From the NCBI GenBank assembly GCA_024180945.1, contig JAKSGN010000035.1, forward strand, positions 1,364,001-1,428,000: a stretch of DNA of 64,000 bases, given 5' to 3'. This DNA is from Macrophomina tecta. Lineage: Eukaryota > Ascomycota > Dothideomycetes > Botryosphaeriales > Botryosphaeriaceae. Within the stretch, counting starts at the first letter, position 1; each line of letters opens with the position of its first letter. The notes under the pieces are model-generated. The model saw only the letters and a list, made by a program, of their open reading frames with translations, did not search any database and was not told the origin of the DNA. The position numbers were made by a program, and so were the translations under genes. Shown piece after piece: positions 62,708 through 64,000 of the stretch.

Positions 62708-64000
62708 TCATCGGAGTTGAAACCCAGAGTAACCGGCAGCCACACACTCATTCAGCTGGGCATAGTATATGTGAACGGCCCCCAAGTAGAGGAGAGCTTG
62801 TCTCTTCTTCCTTGGGATAATATCTCCCATGTACCACTGCGGCGAAGTCAGTGACAAGCCAGCAGCTGGTCAAGAGAGTTCCACTCACGCTTTTCATGCC
62901 TGAAAGTAACGAGGTACGTGCGATATCGTGCACCAGCTGCACGTACTCATTCTCGCACTCAGTTTCCGCATCGATCTGCTCCAAGCCCTTCTCTTGCATG
63001 TATCCTATCAACTCGACAATCCAATTGCCCTGCATCTCGGCACAGATAGGCCCGTTGCAAAGTGCAGTTGGCGCCTGCGGACCGTATGTGAAGAACATGT
63101 TCGGGAAGCCGGCGCTGGACATGCCAAGGTATGTGCTGGCGCCATCCTTCTCCCACTTCTCCTTGACACTGACGCCGGAAGCTCCTCGGATGTCGATTTG
63201 GATCAGGCCGCCGATGATGGCATCGTAGCCGGTGGCGAGGATTATGTAGTCAAACTCGTGTTCCTCTTCGTCCTCAGTGCGGATACTGGTGAGGATGATC
63301 TCGGAGATCGGGGTTCGTTGACGTCGACAGGGCGCACGTTGTCCTGGTTGAAGATCTCGAAGTAGCCGTTTCCCAAGGAGATGCGCTTGCGGCCGAAGGT
63401 GTGCGGTTGGACGGTGGGAGCGAACTTCTCGTGCAGGGAGGGGTTGCTGATGCGGGCACGGGTCTTATCGCGCCAGAAGTTGTGGGCCTTGCGGTTGGCG
63501 GCTTCGTCAAGGAGCATGTCTTTGTAGGTAGCCAGCCAGTAACGGAAATCGCCTTCCTTCCAAACCTCTTCGTATGTCTCCCGTCGTTGCTCGGAGGTGT
63601 CGTCAAAAGTGCCGCTCGAGAAGAAGTTGAAGTCTAGGGGCACTTGCTCTTAGGCACAAGCTGCTCTTCCCCCTCATCGAACTCCTGCCGCATGGGAAGA
63701 GCTGCGTTTGGGGTCCGTTAGAAGACTGTTAGCTGAGCGGCTGCTTTGCTGATTTCGTGCGATAGTTGTATTCCGGTAGAGCCGGTGCCGACCACGGGTA
63801 CGTGTTTTCCCTTGAGCTCGAGTCCCTCTTTTGGCTAGTATGCCGGGTGCAGCCATCTCCCCTTGAAGCTGTCCAAGCCTCTGTAGTCGGGAATGTATCT
63901 TTTGGCGACGAAACCAACATTCAGCAGCAGATACATGACCCGAAACACTTCACCGGCCTGAGTTCGGACGGTGCAGCGGCTGTCGTTGTCATCAAAGGTG
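62708..64000 (-). pseudogene. Baeyer-Villiger (FAD/NADPH) monooxygenase, multiply disrupted, 5' end outside window
   Basis: The frame order matches cyclohexanone-type monooxygenases: VAKRYIPDYRGLDSFKGRW, GTGSTGIQLSHEISK (NADPH Rossmann turn), RTPNAALPMRQ, DFNFFSSGTFDDTSEQRRET, YWLATYKDMLLDEAANRKAH, FWRDKTRARI, FGRKRISLGNGYFEIFNQDN, FDYIILATGYDA, GLIQIDIRG, MSSAGFPNMFFTYGPQAPTA, and, across a good 52-nt intron (62888-62837), WYMGDIIPRKKRQALLYLG and VAAGYSGFQLR. It is broken by a TAG at 63835-63837 (family Trp position), a TAA at 63718-63720 (family Gln before RTPN), a deletion of about 25 residues with a frame change near 63643, and a one-base shift in the C run at 63310-63313. No product with activity is expected. 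Confidence 0.92.

Overview
The window reads as nuclear DNA of a filamentous ascomycete (Pezizomycotina; class not fixed from sequence alone). The signs are many short introns (about 45-125 nt) with GT..YAG ends and CTRAY-like branch points, a Zn2Cys6 regulator, a rhodopsin-like (PTH11-type) membrane protein, a SamB/Mub1 MYND protein, a P4-ATPase, dispersed nuclear tRNA genes (one with an intron), and long non-coding spacers full of poly-T and poly-A runs. I see no prokaryotic operon, phage, CRISPR or plasmid feature.

Layout. 0-0.35 kb: the 3' end of an RBR-type (IBR zinc finger) protein. 1.5-4 kb: a small secreted-protein gene and a decayed second copy that kept its flanks but lost nearly all of its coding sequence. 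4.4-5.5 kb: an NmrA-like oxidoreductase. 6.5-7.8 kb (-): an ICL/PEP-mutase superfamily enzyme. 8.9-11.2 kb (-): a CSC1/DUF221 membrane channel. 11.4-12.3 kb: short direct and inverted repeats. 13-15.4 kb (-): an Mx-like dynamin with an unresolved frame break. 16.87 kb: tRNA-Arg(ACG). 18.1-19.1 kb (-): an HSL-type alpha/beta hydrolase. 19-34 kb: a very gene-poor stretch with one supportable short gene (24.6 kb). 34-36 kb (-): a Zn2Cys6 transcription factor, diverging from a broken NRPS-like adenylation gene (36.6-37.9 kb). 39.3-40.8 kb: a rhodopsin-like membrane protein. 41.0 kb (-): tRNA-Tyr(GTA) with an intron. 42.0-42.4 kb (-): a 98-residue hydrophilic repeat protein. 43.3-44.7 kb: an aldo/keto reductase. 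45.6-46.6 kb: a conserved protein of unknown role. 46.8-47.7 kb (-): a membrane protein with a frame break. 48.9-49.8 kb (-): an OBAP/DUF1264-like protein. 50.6-52.8 kb (-): a CorA/Alr-type metal transporter. 54.2-56.0 kb: SamB/Mub1. 57.1-62.3 kb: a Dnf-type lipid flippase. 62.7 kb to the window end (-): a Baeyer-Villiger monooxygenase pseudogene.

The genes are mostly independent housekeeping and accessory loci and do not form a clear cluster. The one suggestive grouping is the regulator plus NRPS-like remnant at 34-38 kb, which could be what is left of a secondary-metabolite locus. Three loci are clearly decayed (secreted-protein copy, adenylation gene, monooxygenase) and two more have frame breaks (dynamin, membrane protein), so gene decay or assembly indels are a theme. 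The most unusual structural signal is a family of short inverted repeats sharing a core like GTTGAAGCATTCGTCCGGAC, near 11.7, 12.3, 17.5 and 48.1 kb.
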